DNA from: Pseudomonas fluorescens
GTDB taxonomy: Bacteria; Pseudomonadota; Gammaproteobacteria; Pseudomonadales; Pseudomonadaceae
NCBI RefSeq assembly: GCF_018614775.1
Contig: NZ_JAGGOF010000003.1
Location: forward strand, 1 to 33,825
Direction: 5' to 3'
Length of the DNA stretch: 33,825 nt
Of this stretch, positions 23,781-33,801 are shown in pieces. Position 1 is the stretch's first letter, and each line of letters begins with the position of its first letter. The notes under the pieces were generated by a model. It worked only from the letters and a program-made list of their open reading frames with translations. It was not told where the DNA came from and made no database searches. A program made the position numbers and the translations under genes.

Positions 23781-26700
23781 AGCGGAGTTTCCAGGGCAGC
23801 ATCGGTGCGCACGCCACGCCAGCGGTTGAAGCGATGGCGCAGCTTATCGAGATAGAGGTAGACCACTGGGGTGGTGTAAAGGGTCAGAACCTGGCTGAAC
23901 ACCAGCCCGCCGATGATGGTCAGGCCCAGCGGCTGGCGCATTTCCGCGCCTTCGGCGCTGCCCAGCAACAATGGCAAGGCGCCGAGGATCGCCGCCAGCG
24001 TGGTCATGAGGATCGGCCGCAAGCGCAGCAGGCAGGCGCTGCGGATTGATTCGAGTGGCGCCTGGCCGCCGCGCTCCAGTTGCAACGCCAGGTCGATCAT
24101 CAGGATCGCGTTCTTCTTCACCACACCGATCAGCAAAAACAGCCCCAACAGCGAAATCAGGCTGAATTCACTGCCCAGCGCGTAGATCGACAGCAACGCA
24201 CCGACACCCGCCGACGGCAGCGTAGAAAGGATGGTCAGCGGGTGAATGTAGCTCTCGTACAGCACGCCCAACACCAGGTACACCGCCAGCAACGCCCCGA
24301 GGATCATGAACGGCTGGCTCTTCTGGGTGGCCGCGAACGCATCGGCGGTGCCGGCCATTTTTGCAATGACGTCTTCAGGCATGCCGAGCTTGGCAATGGC
24401 GCGCTCGATGGCGGCGGTGCCCTGCTCCACCGTCACGCCTTCGGCCATGTCGAACGAAATGCTCTCGGAAGCGAACTGGCCTTCATGGCTGACCCGATCA
24501 TCTTCCAGGCTGTTTTCATAATGGGCGATGGTCGACAACGGCACCCGAGCGCCGTCGGCGGTGATCACCTGGACCTGTTCGAGGGTGCTCGGGTCCTGGG
24601 CGTATCTGGGATTGACCTCCATCACCACCTGGTACTGGTTGAGGCTGTCGTAGATGGTGGATATCTGCCGCTGGCTGTAGGCGTTGTTGAGCACGGCGGT
24701 GACCCTGCTCATGTCGATGCCCAGGCGTTTGGCCTGGTCACGATCGACCACCAGGGTCACCTGCTGCGCCCCGCCACCGTCGCGGGCGTCGATGGCGGTC
24801 AGTTCCGGCAAGGCCCTGAACGCCGCCGCGACCTTGGGGTACCACTGGCGCAGGGACGCCAGGTCGGCACTCTGCAGGATGTAGGAATACTGCGAGGTGG
24901 TCTGCTCGCGACCACCACCGAATTGCAGGTCCTGGTCGGCCATCAGCATCAGCTGGGCGCCGGGGACCTTGGGCATTTCCTTGCGCAGGCGCTCGATGAC
25001 TTTCTGCGCGGAAATTTCCCGCTCCTTGATGGGCTTGAGGCGCACCAGCATGAAGGCGTTATTGGTGCCGTTGCTGCCCCCGATGAAGCCGGCGACGCTT
25101 TGTACCGCATCATCCTTGAGCACCGCGCGGCGGAAGGTCTCCATCTTCGGCTGCATCACGTTGAACGACAGCCCGTCGTCGCCGCGCACGAAGCCGATCA
25201 ACTGACCGGTGTCCTGCTGCGGCATGAAGGTCTTCGGCACCACCACGTACAACGCCACGTTCACGCCGATGGTCACCAGCAGGCTGAGCAAGGTCAAGCG
25301 CCGGTGGCGCAGCACCCAGTCCAGGCTGGTGGCGTAACCACGGACCATTCGGTCGTTGAGGCGCTGGCTCCAGCGCTGCAAGCGGTTCTCCTGCCCCGGC
25401 ACGTGCGGCTTGAGCCAACGGGCGCAGAGCATCGGCGTGAGGGTCAGGGACACCACCAGGGACACGACGATGGACGCCGCCAGGGTGATGGAAAACTCGC
25501 GGAACAGGCTTTCGATGATGCCGCCCATGAACAGGATCGACAGGAACACCGCCACCAACGAGACGTTCATCGACAACAGGGTGAAACCCACTTCCTGGGC
25601 GCCCCGGTACGCGGCCTGCATGGGCGGCACGCCTTCGTCGATGTGCCGGGAGATGTTCTCCAGCACCACGATGGCGTCATCCACCACCAGCCCAGTGGCA
25701 AGGATCAGCGCCATCAGCGACAGGTTATTCAGCGAGAAACCGTACAGGTACATCACCGCAAACGTGCCCACCAGCGACACCGGCACCGCGAGGGTCGGGA
25801 TCAGCGAGGCGCGGAAGTTGCCGAGGAACAGGAACACCACCAGGACCACCAGGGCCACGGCGATCAGCAGGGTCATTTCCGCCTCATGCAGCGTGGCCTT
25901 GATCACTGGCGATCGATCCATCGCCAGGTTCAGCTTGACGCTGGCCGGCAGCACGGCCTGCAATGCCGGCAGCTGCGCCTTGATCTCGTTGACCGTTTCG
26001 ATGATGTTGGCCCCGGCCTGACGGTTGATCACCAGCAGCACGGCGGCATCGTCGTTGAAGAAGCCGCTGTTGTAGCGGTCCTCGACGCTGTCGGTGACTT
26101 TCGCCACGTCCTTGAGGCGCAACACCGAGCCATCCTGGTAACGGATGATCAGGGTCTCGTAGTCCTTGGCCTTCTCCAGTTGATCGTTGGCCTGGACCTG
26201 CCACATGCGCCGGTCGTCCTCCACCGAGCCCTTGGGCCGACGCACGTTGCTGTTGGCAATGGCGGTGCGCACGTCATCCAGGGCCACGCCGTACTGATCC
26301 AGCGCCTTGGGTTCCAGTTCGATGCGCACCGCAGGCAATGAGCTGCCGCCGATCTGCACCTCGCCGACACCCGACACCTGGGACAGGCTCTGGGACAGGA
26401 TGGTCGAGGCCAGGTCGTAGAGCTGGCCTTTTTCCAGCACGTCCGAGGTCAGCGACAGCACCATGATGGGCGCCTGGGACGGGTTGACCTTCTTGTAGGT
26501 GGGCATGCTGCGCATACCGCTGGGCAGCAGGTTGCGCGAGGCATTGATGGCCGCCTGCACTTCACGGGCCGCGCCGTTGATGTCACGGTCCAGGTCAAAT
26601 TGCAGGATGACGCGGGTCGAACCCTGGCTGGATCGGCTGCTCATGGTGTTGACCCCGGCGATGGCGCCGAAGGAACGCTCCAGGGGCGTTGCCACCGTCG

Positions 26701-26881
26701 ACGCCATTACCTCGGGGCTGGCCCCTGGCAGGCTGGCCTGGACGACAATCACCGGGAAATCCATCTGCGGCAGCGGCGCCACCGGCAACAGGCCGAAGCA
26801 CACGCCGCCGAGCAGCATGATGGCAAGGCTCAAGAGCATGGTCGCCACGGGGCGCCTGATGAACGGGCCGGAGAGGTTCAT
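23777..26881 (-). CDS. muxC: RND efflux pump subunit MuxC (MdtC-like)
   Basis: One of two different RND pump proteins that pair in the MuxABC (E. coli MdtABC) complex, exporting drugs by proton exchange. The 1034-residue product has the usual twelve-helix layout with two large periplasmic loops. The proton-relay aspartates are present in GLVVDDAIVVLENISRHIDE, and the N-terminal MNLSGPFIRRPVATMLLSLA and late VKKNAILMIDLAL blocks are typical. The start at 26881 is preferred over 26917 because the shorter form begins MNLSGPF, as in relatives, with GGAGCGG upstream. Unlike the other operon joints, it is separated from muxB by 103 bases (see findings). It overlaps opmB by four bases. Confidence 0.95.
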   Translation of the reverse strand: MNLSGPFIRRPVATMLLSLAIMLLGGVCFGLLPVAPLPQMDFPVIVVQASLPGASPEVMASTVATPLERSFGAIAGVNTMSSRSSQGSTRVILQFDLDRDINGAAREVQAAINASRNLLPSGMRSMPTYKKVNPSQAPIMVLSLTSDVLEKGQLYDLASTILSQSLSQVSGVGEVQIGGSSLPAVRIELEPKALDQYGVALDDVRTAIANSNVRRPKGSVEDDRRMWQVQANDQLEKAKDYETLIIRYQDGSVLRLKDVAKVTDSVEDRYNSGFFNDDAAVLLVINRQAGANIIETVNEIKAQLPALQAVLPASVKLNLAMDRSPVIKATLHEAEMTLLIAVALVVLVVFLFLGNFRASLIPTLAVPVSLVGTFAVMYLYGFSLNNLSLMALILATGLVVDDAIVVLENISRHIDEGVPPMQAAYRGAQEVGFTLLSMNVSLVAVFLSILFMGGIIESLFREFSITLAASIVVSLVVSLTLTPMLCARWLKPHVPGQENRLQRWSQRLNDRMVRGYATSLDWVLRHRRLTLLSLLVTIGVNVALYVVVPKTFMPQQDTGQLIGFVRGDDGLSFNVMQPKMETFRRAVLKDDAVQSVAGFIGGSNGTNNAFMLVRLKPIKEREISAQKVIERLRKEMPKVPGAQLMLMADQDLQFGGGREQTTSQYSYILQSADLASLRQWYPKVAAAFRALPELTAIDARDGGGAQQVTLVVDRDQAKRLGIDMSRVTAVLNNAYSQRQISTIYDSLNQYQVVMEVNPRYAQDPSTLEQVQVITADGARVPLSTIAHYENSLEDDRVSHEGQFASESISFDMAEGVTVEQGTAAIERAIAKLGMPEDVIAKMAGTADAFAATQKSQPFMILGALLAVYLVLGVLYESYIHPLTILSTLPSAGVGALLSIYALGSEFSLISLLGLFLLIGVVKKNAILMIDLALQLERGGQAPLESIRSACLLRLRPILMTTLAAILGALPLLLGSAEGAEMRQPLGLTIIGGLVFSQVLTLYTTPVVYLYLDKLRHRFNRWRGVRTDAALETPL

Positions 26882-26984
26882 AGGGTGCCGCTCCAGGCTT
26901 CGAGCGGCCAGCGGCAAGCTGACGGCGCGCGCTGCACCTGTTCTTCTCTTGAAGCTTGTGGCTCGCCCCTTGCCGCTCGCGCCG
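26882..26984 (-). repeat. Spacer between muxB and muxC with inverted-repeat arms
   Basis: A 103-base non-coding gap. AGCGGCAAG at 26910-26918 pairs with CTTGCCGCT at 26969-26977, and GACGGCGCG is repeated near both arms, so it can fold into a long imperfect hairpin. The strings CTTGAAGCTTGTGGC and CTTGCCGCT resemble a short dispersed intergenic repeat I recall from fluorescens-group genomes; membership cannot be confirmed here. Confidence 0.5.
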
Positions 26985-29900
26985 TCATGCCTGCACCTCT
27001 TTCACACCAGGCTTGGCGAACCGGCGTCCCAGGCGGTCGAAATACAGGTAGATCACCGGCGTGGTGAACAGCGTCAAGACTTGGCTCACCAGCAACCCGC
27101 CGACCATCACCAACCCCAGGGGCTGGCGCAATTCGGCGCCGGAACCGGTGGCGAGCATCAGCGGCACCGCACCGAACAGCGCTGCCAGGGTGGTCATCAG
27201 GATCGGCCGGAAACGCAGCAAAGCGGCTTGATAGATCGCCGTCTGCGGGTCCATGCCCTGGTTGCGTTCGGCGTCGAGGGCGAAGTCGATCATCATGATC
27301 GCGTTCTTCTTGACGATACCGATCAGCAGGATGATGCCGATGATCGCGATCATGCCCAGGTCATTGCCACTGAGGATCAACGCCAGCAAGGCGCCGATGG
27401 CCGCCGAGGGCAGCGTGGACAGGATCGTGATCGGGTGGATGTAGCTCTCGTAGAGCACGCCCAGGACGATGTACATGGTGACCACCGCCGCCAGGATCAG
27501 CAGCAAGGTGCTCGACAACGAGGCCTGGAATGCCTGCGCCGCGCCCTGGAACTCGGTCTGCACGCCCACCGGCATGCCGATGTCGCGCTGGACCTTCTCG
27601 ATCGCCTCCACCGCGTGCCCTAGGGCCACGCCAGGCGCCAGGTTGAACGACATCATCACCGCCGGGAACTGGCCGATATGGGCAATCGCCAGTTGCGCCT
27701 GACGCTCCTCGACCCGGGCCAGGCTCGACAAACGCACTTGCCCGCCGTTGGTGGTCTTGACGTAGATCTGGTTCAGCGCCTGGGGGCCGATCTTTTCTCC
27801 GGCCTCAGCCTGCAACACCACGCGGTATTGGCTGGCCTGGGTGTAGATGGTGGAAATCTGCCGTTGGCCGAAGGCGTCATACAGCGCATCGGTGATGTTC
27901 GACACCGACACGCCCAACCGTGAAGCCGCATCGCGGTCGATCACCAGGTAGACCTGCAGACCCTTGTCCTGCAAGTCGCTGGCGACGTCGGTCAGTTCCG
28001 GCTGACTGGCCAGGGCTTCGACCAGGCGCCCACTCCAGAGACTGAGCAATTCGGCGTCCGGCGACGACAGGCTGAACTGATACTGGGTGCGGCTGACCCG
28101 GTCCTCGATGGTCAGGTCCTGCACCGGCTGCATGAACAGGCGGATGCCCACCAGCCGATCCAGTTGCGGCTGCAAGCGGGCAATGATCTGGGTCGCGCTG
28201 TCATCCCGTTCACCGTGGGGCTTGAGATTGATCAGCAGGCGTCCACTGTTGAGCGTGGCGTTGTCGCCGTCCACGCCGATGTAGGACGACAGGCTTTCCA
28301 CCGCCGGATCGGCCAGGATCACCTTGGCCAGTTGCTGCTGGCGCTCGCCCATGGCGGCAAACGATATCGACTGCGGCGCTTCGGAAATGCCCTGGATCAC
28401 CCCCGTGTCCTGTACCGGAAAAAAGCCCTTGGGCACGGCCAGGTACAGCACCACCGTCAGCACCAGGCTGCCCGCCGCCACCAGCAGGGTCAGCGGCTGG
28501 TGCTTGAGCACCCACTGCAATTTGCGCCCGTAGCCCGCGATCAACCAGTCGATCCAGGCCCCGCTGGCGCGGTAGAACCGGCCCTGCTGGTGCTCCTTGG
28601 GCTCAGGCTTGAGCAGCCGGGCGCACATCATCGGCGTCAGCGTCAGGGACACCACCAGGGAAATCAGGATCGCCACCGCCAGGGTGATGGCGAACTCGCG
28701 GAACAGCCGCCCCACCACGTCCGCCATGAACAGCAACGGGATCAGCACCGCAATCAGCGACAGCGTCAGCGAGATCAGCGTGAAGCCGATCTGTTTCGCG
28801 CCCTTGAGCGCGGCCTGCAACGGGCTGTCGCCCTCCTCGATGTACCGGGCGATGTTCTCCAGCATGACGATGGCGTCGTCCACCACGAAACCGGTGGCGA
28901 TGGTCAGGGCCATCAGCGTCAGGTTGTTGATGGAGAAACCCGCCAGGTACATCACCCCGAACGTCCCGATCAATGACAGCGGCACGGCCACCGATGGGAT
29001 GATGGTGGCACTGACCCGGCGCAGGAACAGGAACGTCACCATGACCACCAGGGCGATGGCAATCAGCAGTTCATGTTGCACGTCGGTGACCGAGGCGCGG
29101 ATGGTCTGGGTGCGATCGGTGAGCACGGTGACGTCGAGCCCGGCCGGCAGGTTGTCAGTGATGCTGGGCAAAAGCGCCTTGATCCGGTCCACCACCTCGA
29201 TGACGTTGGCCCCGGGCTGGCGCTGGATATTCAGCAGCACGGCCTGGTTCTCGTTGGCCCAGGCGGCAAGGCGTTCGTTTTCGGCGCCGTCAACGATCTG
29301 CGCGACGTCCTTGAGCCGCAACGGCGCGCCGTCGGCGTAGGCCAGGATCAGCTCGGCGTAGTCCTTGGGCGAAGTCAACTGGTCGTTGGCGTCGAGCATC
29401 GAGACCCGGGTCGGGCCGTCGAAGTTGCCCTTGGGCTGGTTGACGTTGGAAGCACCAATCAAGGTGCGTACGTCGGCCAGGTTCAAGCCGTTCGCCGCCA
29501 GGGCCTCGGGGTTGACCTTGATTCGCACCGCCTGGCGCTGGCCACCGGCAATGGTGACCATGCCGACCCCGCTGATCTGGGCGATTTTCTGCGCCATGCG
29601 GGTGTCCACCAGGTCATTGAGCTTGGGCAGCAGCATGGTCTTGGAGGTAATCGCCAGGGTCAGCACCGGGGTGTCGGCCGGGTTGACCTTGTTGTACACC
29701 GGCGGCGCCGGCAGGTCGTTGGGCAGCAGGTTGGTGGCCGCGTTGATCGCCGCCTGCACCTGCTGCTCGGCGACATCCATGTTGATCTCGAGATTGAAAC
29801 GCAGGGTGATCACCGACGCGCCGCCGGAACTGGTGGATGCCATCTGCGTCAGGCCCGGCATCTGCCCGAACTGCCGTTCCAGGGGCGCGGTCACGGCGCT

Positions 29901-30080
29901 GGTCATCACATCGGGGCTGGCGCCCGGGTACAGGGTCATCACGCGGATGGTCGGGTAATCGACCTGGGGCAGCGCCGACACCGGCAGCAGCCGATAGGCG
30001 ATCAGCCCGGCCAGGACGATGGCGAGCATGCTCAGGGTCGTGGCGACCGGGCGAAGGATGAACAGCCGCGAGAGGTTCAT
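26985..30080 (-). CDS. muxB: RND efflux pump subunit MuxB (MdtB-like)
   Basis: The first of the two RND subunits of the Mux pump, thought to form a heterotrimer with MuxC. The 1031-residue product starts [20 protein letters not shown] and has twelve membrane helices, with the relay aspartates in [20 protein letters not shown]. The late block [20 protein letters not shown] and [20 protein letters not shown] are as expected. Length is normal. The ATG at 30080 overlaps the muxA stop by four bases, so the two are translated together. Muxs are known for drug and aminocoumarin resistance in P. aeruginosa; substrate here is unknown. Confidence 0.95.
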   Translation of the reverse strand: MNLSRLFILRPVATTLSMLAIVLAGLIAYRLLPVSALPQVDYPTIRVMTLYPGASPDVMTSAVTAPLERQFGQMPGLTQMASTSSGGASVITLRFNLEINMDVAEQQVQAAINAATNLLPNDLPAPPVYNKVNPADTPVLTLAITSKTMLLPKLNDLVDTRMAQKIAQISGVGMVTIAGGQRQAVRIKVNPEALAANGLNLADVRTLIGASNVNQPKGNFDGPTRVSMLDANDQLTSPKDYAELILAYADGAPLRLKDVAQIVDGAENERLAAWANENQAVLLNIQRQPGANVIEVVDRIKALLPSITDNLPAGLDVTVLTDRTQTIRASVTDVQHELLIAIALVVMVTFLFLRRVSATIIPSVAVPLSLIGTFGVMYLAGFSINNLTLMALTIATGFVVDDAIVMLENIARYIEEGDSPLQAALKGAKQIGFTLISLTLSLIAVLIPLLFMADVVGRLFREFAITLAVAILISLVVSLTLTPMMCARLLKPEPKEHQQGRFYRASGAWIDWLIAGYGRKLQWVLKHQPLTLLVAAGSLVLTVVLYLAVPKGFFPVQDTGVIQGISEAPQSISFAAMGERQQQLAKVILADPAVESLSSYIGVDGDNATLNSGRLLINLKPHGERDDSATQIIARLQPQLDRLVGIRLFMQPVQDLTIEDRVSRTQYQFSLSSPDAELLSLWSGRLVEALASQPELTDVASDLQDKGLQVYLVIDRDAASRLGVSVSNITDALYDAFGQRQISTIYTQASQYRVVLQAEAGEKIGPQALNQIYVKTTNGGQVRLSSLARVEERQAQLAIAHIGQFPAVMMSFNLAPGVALGHAVEAIEKVQRDIGMPVGVQTEFQGAAQAFQASLSSTLLLILAAVVTMYIVLGVLYESYIHPITILSTLPSAAIGALLALILSGNDLGMIAIIGIILLIGIVKKNAIMMIDFALDAERNQGMDPQTAIYQAALLRFRPILMTTLAALFGAVPLMLATGSGAELRQPLGLVMVGGLLVSQVLTLFTTPVIYLYFDRLGRRFAKPGVKEVQA

Positions 30081-31393
30081 GCGCCGCCCTTTTTCGCCTT
30101 GTCGGCCGCTGCCGGCTCAGCCGGCGCCGCCGCAGTCTTGCCCTGCAAGTGTTCGGTCGGCGTGGTGGGCACTTCCTGGCTGTCGTTGACCACTTCCACT
30201 TCACTGCCTTCTTTCAGGCGGTCGGTACCTTCCAGCACCACCCGGTCGCCGGCGACCAGGCCTTCGGTGACCACCGTGTGCTCTCCGTCGCTGGCGCCGA
30301 TCTTGAGCTTCCTGATGGTGACCTTCCTGTCGCCGTCCAGGGCATAGACGAAGGTGCCGTTGGTCCCGAACTGAACGGCAGCCGTCGGCGCCAGGACCAC
30401 GCCTTTGAGGGTGTCGGCCAGCAGGTGTACGTTGACGAACTGGTTGGGGAACAGCGACTGGTCGCGATTATCGTAGCGGGCCTTGAACTTCAGGGTGCCG
30501 GTGGTGACGTCGATCTGGTTGTCCAGGCTTTGCAGCACACCGCTGGCCTGGAGCTTCACGTCGCCACGGTCCCAGGCCTCGACGGGCAATTTCGCGCCAC
30601 TGTGGTAGCGGGCGAGCACGGTGTCGAGGCTGTTTTCCGGCAGGGTGAACACGACGCTGATGGGCTGGGTCTGGGTGATCACCGCCAGGGCCGTGGTGTC
30701 GTTGGCCGCCACCAGGTTGCCGACGTCCAGTTGTCGCAGGCCGACGCGCCCGGTAATCGGTGCGCGGATCCTGGTGAATTCGAGGTTGAGCTTGGCGTCG
30801 TTGACCGCTGCCTGGTTGGTCTTGACCGTGCCCTGGTATTGGCCCACCAGCGCAGCCGCCGTGTCGAGGGTCTGCTTGGCGATGCTGTCTTCGGCATACA
30901 GGCCGCGATAGCGCTCGAGGTCCACTTGGGCATTCTTCAACTGGGCCTGGTTTTGCAACAGCGTGCCTTCGGCCTGGAGCAGCGCGTTCTGGTACGGACG
31001 CGGATCGATCTCGGCCAACAGGTCCCCGGCCTTGACCATCTGCCCTTCCTCAAAGGCGATCCTGACCAGCTCGCCGCCCACCCGGCTGCGCACGTTGATG
31101 GTATTGAGCGCCGTGACGGTGCCCAACGCCTTGTAGTACAGCGGGAAATCCCCGGTGACCGCTGGCGCGACCCGAACCGGGATCGGCCCCGCTGCGCTGC
31201 CGAACCCCGGCCGCATGCCGCCCGAGCGCCTCACGTGTCCCGCGGCGGCTTTCTGCCCTGCCCCAGGTTTCTGGGCGGTACCGGCAGGCCAGAACTTCCA
31301 GGCCAGCAGCGCGACGACCAGGACAATGAGCAAGCCGAACAGCCAGCGACGGGAATGACGGGAAACAGAGGATTGCATGGAGTGATCAACCAT
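30077..31393 (-). CDS. muxA: Membrane fusion protein MuxA (MdtA-like)
   Basis: MuxA is the periplasmic adaptor joining the MuxBC pump to OpmB. The 438-residue product has an N-terminal inner-membrane anchor (about 17-34, [16 protein letters not shown]), a linker rich in Gly/Ala/Lys, then lipoyl and hairpin domains ([40 protein letters not shown]), a beta-barrel region and a polar Ala/Lys-rich C-terminal tail. I chose ATG 31393 (MVDHSMQSS) over 31453 because the upstream part lies in the promoter region; ATG 31378 is also possible. First gene of the mux operon, after the tpx terminator, so it likely has its own promoter in 31394-31527. Confidence 0.92.
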   Translation of the reverse strand: MVDHSMQSSVSRHSRRWLFGLLIVLVVALLAWKFWPAGTAQKPGAGQKAAAGHVRRSGGMRPGFGSAAGPIPVRVAPAVTGDFPLYYKALGTVTALNTINVRSRVGGELVRIAFEEGQMVKAGDLLAEIDPRPYQNALLQAEGTLLQNQAQLKNAQVDLERYRGLYAEDSIAKQTLDTAAALVGQYQGTVKTNQAAVNDAKLNLEFTRIRAPITGRVGLRQLDVGNLVAANDTTALAVITQTQPISVVFTLPENSLDTVLARYHSGAKLPVEAWDRGDVKLQASGVLQSLDNQIDVTTGTLKFKARYDNRDQSLFPNQFVNVHLLADTLKGVVLAPTAAVQFGTNGTFVYALDGDRKVTIRKLKIGASDGEHTVVTEGLVAGDRVVLEGTDRLKEGSEVEVVNDSQEVPTTPTEHLQGKTAAAPAEPAAADKAKKGGA

Positions 31394-31527
31394 TGGGCGC
31401 GTGGGCTTCTTTTTCGGGAGGCTGAACGATAAGCACTGGCCGCTATTTAGCAAAGCGCCTTTACCGGCAATTTACCTTGGGCTTACGTATCGCCGAATCG
31501 GCTAACGCCTTGAAGTACAAATGAAAA

Positions 31528-31553
31528 CGGCCTGGGCGGGACCCAGGCCGTGA
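31528..31553 (-). terminator. Terminator after tpx
   Basis: CGGCCTGGG-tcccg-CCCAGGCCG on the minus strand, followed by TTTTCATTTG, lies 45 bases past the tpx stop. It separates tpx from the mux operon, so muxA is unlikely to be read through from tpx. Confidence 0.88.
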
Positions 31554-31597
31554 AATTGTAATAAATGTTCTGTTTCAGGACACTTACTTCAGGACAG

Positions 31598-32098
31598 TTA
31601 TTTCAGAACGCTGAGCGCCGCGTCGTAGTTCGGCTCTTCGGCGATTTCCTTGACCAGCTCGCTGTGCAGCACGTTGTCGTTTTCGTTCAGCACAACCACT
31701 GCACGGGCGGTCAAGCCTTTCAGCGGGCCGTCGGCAATGGCTACGCCGTAGTTCTCGATGAACTCGGCACCGCGCAGGGTCGACAGGTTCTGGACGTTTT
31801 CCAGGCCTTCGGCGCCGCAGAAACGTGCCTGGGCGAACGGCAGGTCAGCGGAGATGCACAGCACCACGGTGTTGTTCAGCTCGTTGGCCTGGGCATTGAA
31901 CTTGCGCACGGACGTGGCGCAGGTCGGCGTATCGACGCTTGGGAAAATGTTCAGCACCTTGCGCTTGCCGGCGAAGCTCGCCAGGGTGACGTCGGACAGA
32001 TTGCCGGCCACCAGGGAAAAGGCTGGTGCCTTGGAACCGGCTTGTGGCAACTGGCCGTTGACTTGAACCGGGTTGCCTTTGAGCGTGACTTGAGCCAT
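31598..32098 (-). CDS. tpx: Thiol peroxidase Tpx
   Basis: Tpx reduces lipid and alkyl hydroperoxides using thioredoxin. The 166-residue product has the atypical 2-Cys layout: peroxidatic Cys60 in [12 protein letters not shown] and resolving Cys94 in ARFCGAEG, matching Cys61 and Cys95 of E. coli Tpx, plus Cys81 at the position of Cys82. The ATG at 32098 has AAGGAA upstream; an in-frame extension to 32197 has none and is rejected. It stands alone, with its own terminator. Length is exact for the family. Confidence 0.96.
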   Translation of the reverse strand: MAQVTLKGNPVQVNGQLPQAGSKAPAFSLVAGNLSDVTLASFAGKRKVLNIFPSVDTPTCATSVRKFNAQANELNNTVVLCISADLPFAQARFCGAEGLENVQNLSTLRGAEFIENYGVAIADGPLKGLTARAVVVLNENDNVLHSELVKEIAEEPNYDAALSVLK

Positions 32099-32203
32099 GA
32101 ACGGATTCCTTCTGACAGGTTTGAAAAAGGTCGAGGCCGGAGTTAACCATGAAACGCGGCCGCGACCTATGCCTGGACATGAAAAGTCATGGCTCAAGCG
32201 GCG

Positions 32204-32875
32204 CTACTTGGCCTTGAGCTTCATGAACGACTGGTTCAGATCCGTCGCCCAGCCATCGATGACCGCTTTGACGTCATCGGGCTTCATCACCTGGGACTCG
32301 TTGGACAAGGGTTTGCCGGTGCCCTTGCGCACTACCTGGGCGACCACCGCATTGTTGCCGCCGTCGAGAAACACCGCTTCGGTGCCCAGGGTGGTTTCCT
32401 GGTCACGGATGCCGCTGGCGGTGCTGACGGCCGCTGCCACCAAGGCAATCGGCACCACTTCATAAGGTTTCAGGCCTTCGGTCTTGCTGCTGACCGCGGT
32501 AATGGCCGCGCGCATCACCAACACGCCCGGGCCCGGGCTCTTCGCCAACGGCAAGGATTTCCCCGCTTCGCGCTTGAGCGCCTGGTCGTAGTACGCCGTG
32601 ATGCCGGACAGGGTGGCCTGGGGAATCCGCACGGTCGGTTGCGGCTTGGGATAAAGCTGGGTCGGCTCGATGTAGATACTGGTGTATCTGCTCGCGTCGA
32701 TCTTCGGATCGATCCAGCGCATCACCTCGGCCCCCGACGGTGATTTGTCTTCCTTGAGCCGGCTGTAGTCCCCCAGAAAGCCGGAATATTCGTCCGGCTG
32801 GGTGATCTTGCTGGAGCAACCCGCAAGGGCGAGCGAGGCGACGCATACAGTGCCAATCATTGACGCGAACTTCAT
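32204..32875 (-). CDS. DUF3313-type lipoprotein
   Basis: A 223-residue putative outer-membrane lipoprotein. The signal peptide MKFASMIGTVCVASLALAGC ends with lipobox LAGC (Cys20). The remainder (GFLGDYSRLKED, YTSIYIEPTQLYPKP, DQALKREAG, LTG-like beta strands with ETTLGTEAVFLDGG) fits the DUF3313 family as I recall it. Function is unknown. AGGAG lies upstream of ATG 32875; the frame from 32929 has no better site. It lies upstream of tpx with a 105-base gap, so any cotranscription is uncertain. Confidence 0.85.
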   Translation of the reverse strand: MKFASMIGTVCVASLALAGCSSKITQPDEYSGFLGDYSRLKEDKSPSGAEVMRWIDPKIDASRYTSIYIEPTQLYPKPQPTVRIPQATLSGITAYYDQALKREAGKSLPLAKSPGPGVLVMRAAITAVSSKTEGLKPYEVVPIALVAAAVSTASGIRDQETTLGTEAVFLDGGNNAVVAQVVRKGTGKPLSNESQVMKPDDVKAVIDGWATDLNQSFMKLKAK

Positions 32876-32967
32876 GCTTTCACTCCTGGATACCACCCGG
32901 GACCGGGTTTGAGTTACAGGTATAGCCAATGCACCGGGTTTTGCCCATTTCGCGGGTTTTACTGCCT

Positions 32968-33465
32968 TCAGCGCAGCCGTGCCATGGCCAGGGTGTCGAC
33001 CCAGCGCCCGTCTCGCACAGCGTAGTCGCGCATCAGGCCTTCGGTTTCGAAGCCGAACTTTCGGTACAGGCTGATAGCTGCTTCATTATCCGCGTACACC
33101 GTCAATTCGACCCGCCGCAGGTTCATCCAGTTGTCAGCCACATCCAGGGCGGCGGCCAGCAACATCGAGCCCACGCCTTTGCCCTGCCAGGCGCCAGCCA
33201 CCCCCATGCCGAGACTGGCGCAATGGGCACGACGGACGCGCGCGTACTGCTCCAGCCCCAGGTGGCCGATGACCTTGCCGTCATTCAGCGCCACCAGTTT
33301 CAGCTGATGCTCGTCGGCGGTCGCCAGGCGGTTTCGCCAGACTTCCGTGGACTGGAAAGGCATCTGCAGCACTTGGCGAGTCACCGCCGGGTCGTTGTAG
33401 AGCGCGGTGACATCGGCGATATGGTCTTCAGCAAAGCGTGCAAGGGTGATCGTGGACTCGGACAT
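32968..33465 (-). CDS. GNAT-family acetyltransferase
   Basis: A 165-residue GNAT protein with the acetyl-CoA motif WQGKGVGSML (93-102) and the downstream ADNEAAISLYRKFGF block (125-139). The N-terminal half TRQVLQMPFQS, then ARVRRAHCASLGM resembles the group that acetylates small molecules or protein N-termini, such as the PhnO/SpeG-like proteins, but no substrate can be given. The start at 33465 has AAGGAAGGAG upstream; the ORF extended to 33627 runs through REP DNA and is rejected. Monocistronic, with REP doublets upstream of it. Confidence 0.88.
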   Translation of the reverse strand: MSESTITLARFAEDHIADVTALYNDPAVTRQVLQMPFQSTEVWRNRLATADEHQLKLVALNDGKVIGHLGLEQYARVRRAHCASLGMGVAGAWQGKGVGSMLLAAALDVADNWMNLRRVELTVYADNEAAISLYRKFGFETEGLMRDYAVRDGRWVDTLAMARLR

Positions 33466-33536
33466 GCGGCTCCTTCCTTGAGGCGTGGTAAGACCGGTCA
33501 CTATAAGCCGCTGATCGGCCAGGTAGCGAGCACAGA

Positions 33537-33665
33537 CCTGTGGGAGTCGAGCCTGCTCGCGATAGCAGTGTGCCTGACACGCAGCGGCTGAATTTGCCGC
33601 CGCCATCGCGAGCAGGCTCGCTCCCACATTTTGATCTGGGTGGCCGCAACATCCGCAGCACCTCA
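33537..33665. repeat. REP doublet, copy 1 of a tandem pair
   Basis: REP TGTGGGAGTCGAGCCTGCTC at 33539-33564 faces REP TCGCGAGCAGGCTCGCTCCC at 33606-33627, with a spacer that has GTGTGCCTGACACGCAG and AGCGGCTGAATTTGCC. A flank TTTGATCTGGGTGGCCG and CATCCGCAGCACCTCAG follows. The whole unit recurs at 33671. Confidence 0.85.
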
Positions 33666-33670
33666 GGTCC

Positions 33671-33801
33671 CCTGTGGGAGCGAGCTTGCTCGCGATAGCG
33701 GTGTGCCTGACACGCAGAGGCTGAATGTACCGCCGCCATCGCGAGCAAGCTCGGCTCCCACAGTTTGATCTGGAGTGGCCGTCACATCCGCAGCACCTCA
33801 G
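33671..33801. repeat. REP doublet, copy 2 of a tandem pair
   Basis: A second copy of the unit at a 134-135 base offset. REP TGTGGGAGCGAGCTTGCTCG faces TCGCGAGCAAGCTCGGCTCC, the spacer (GTGTGCCTGACACGCAG) and the flank (TTTGATCTGGAGTGGCCG, then CATCCGCAGCACCTCAG) are conserved with a few changes. So both the doublet and its surroundings are duplicated. The remaining bases to the right edge have no feature. Confidence 0.85.

Noticed and set aside
24080..26341. 753-codon plus-strand ORF, rich in His and Gln, opposite muxC
   Set aside because: Shadow of the MuxC reading frame; composition reflects reverse complementary GC-rich codons.
33428..33748. 106-codon minus ORF and extended GNAT start at 33627
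   Set aside because: They read through REP elements, and the GNAT family start with a good ribosome site is at 33465.
33537..33801. CRISPR-like repeat array
   Set aside because: The repeats are inverted REP doublets with conserved spacers, not direct repeats with unique spacers, and no cas genes are present.
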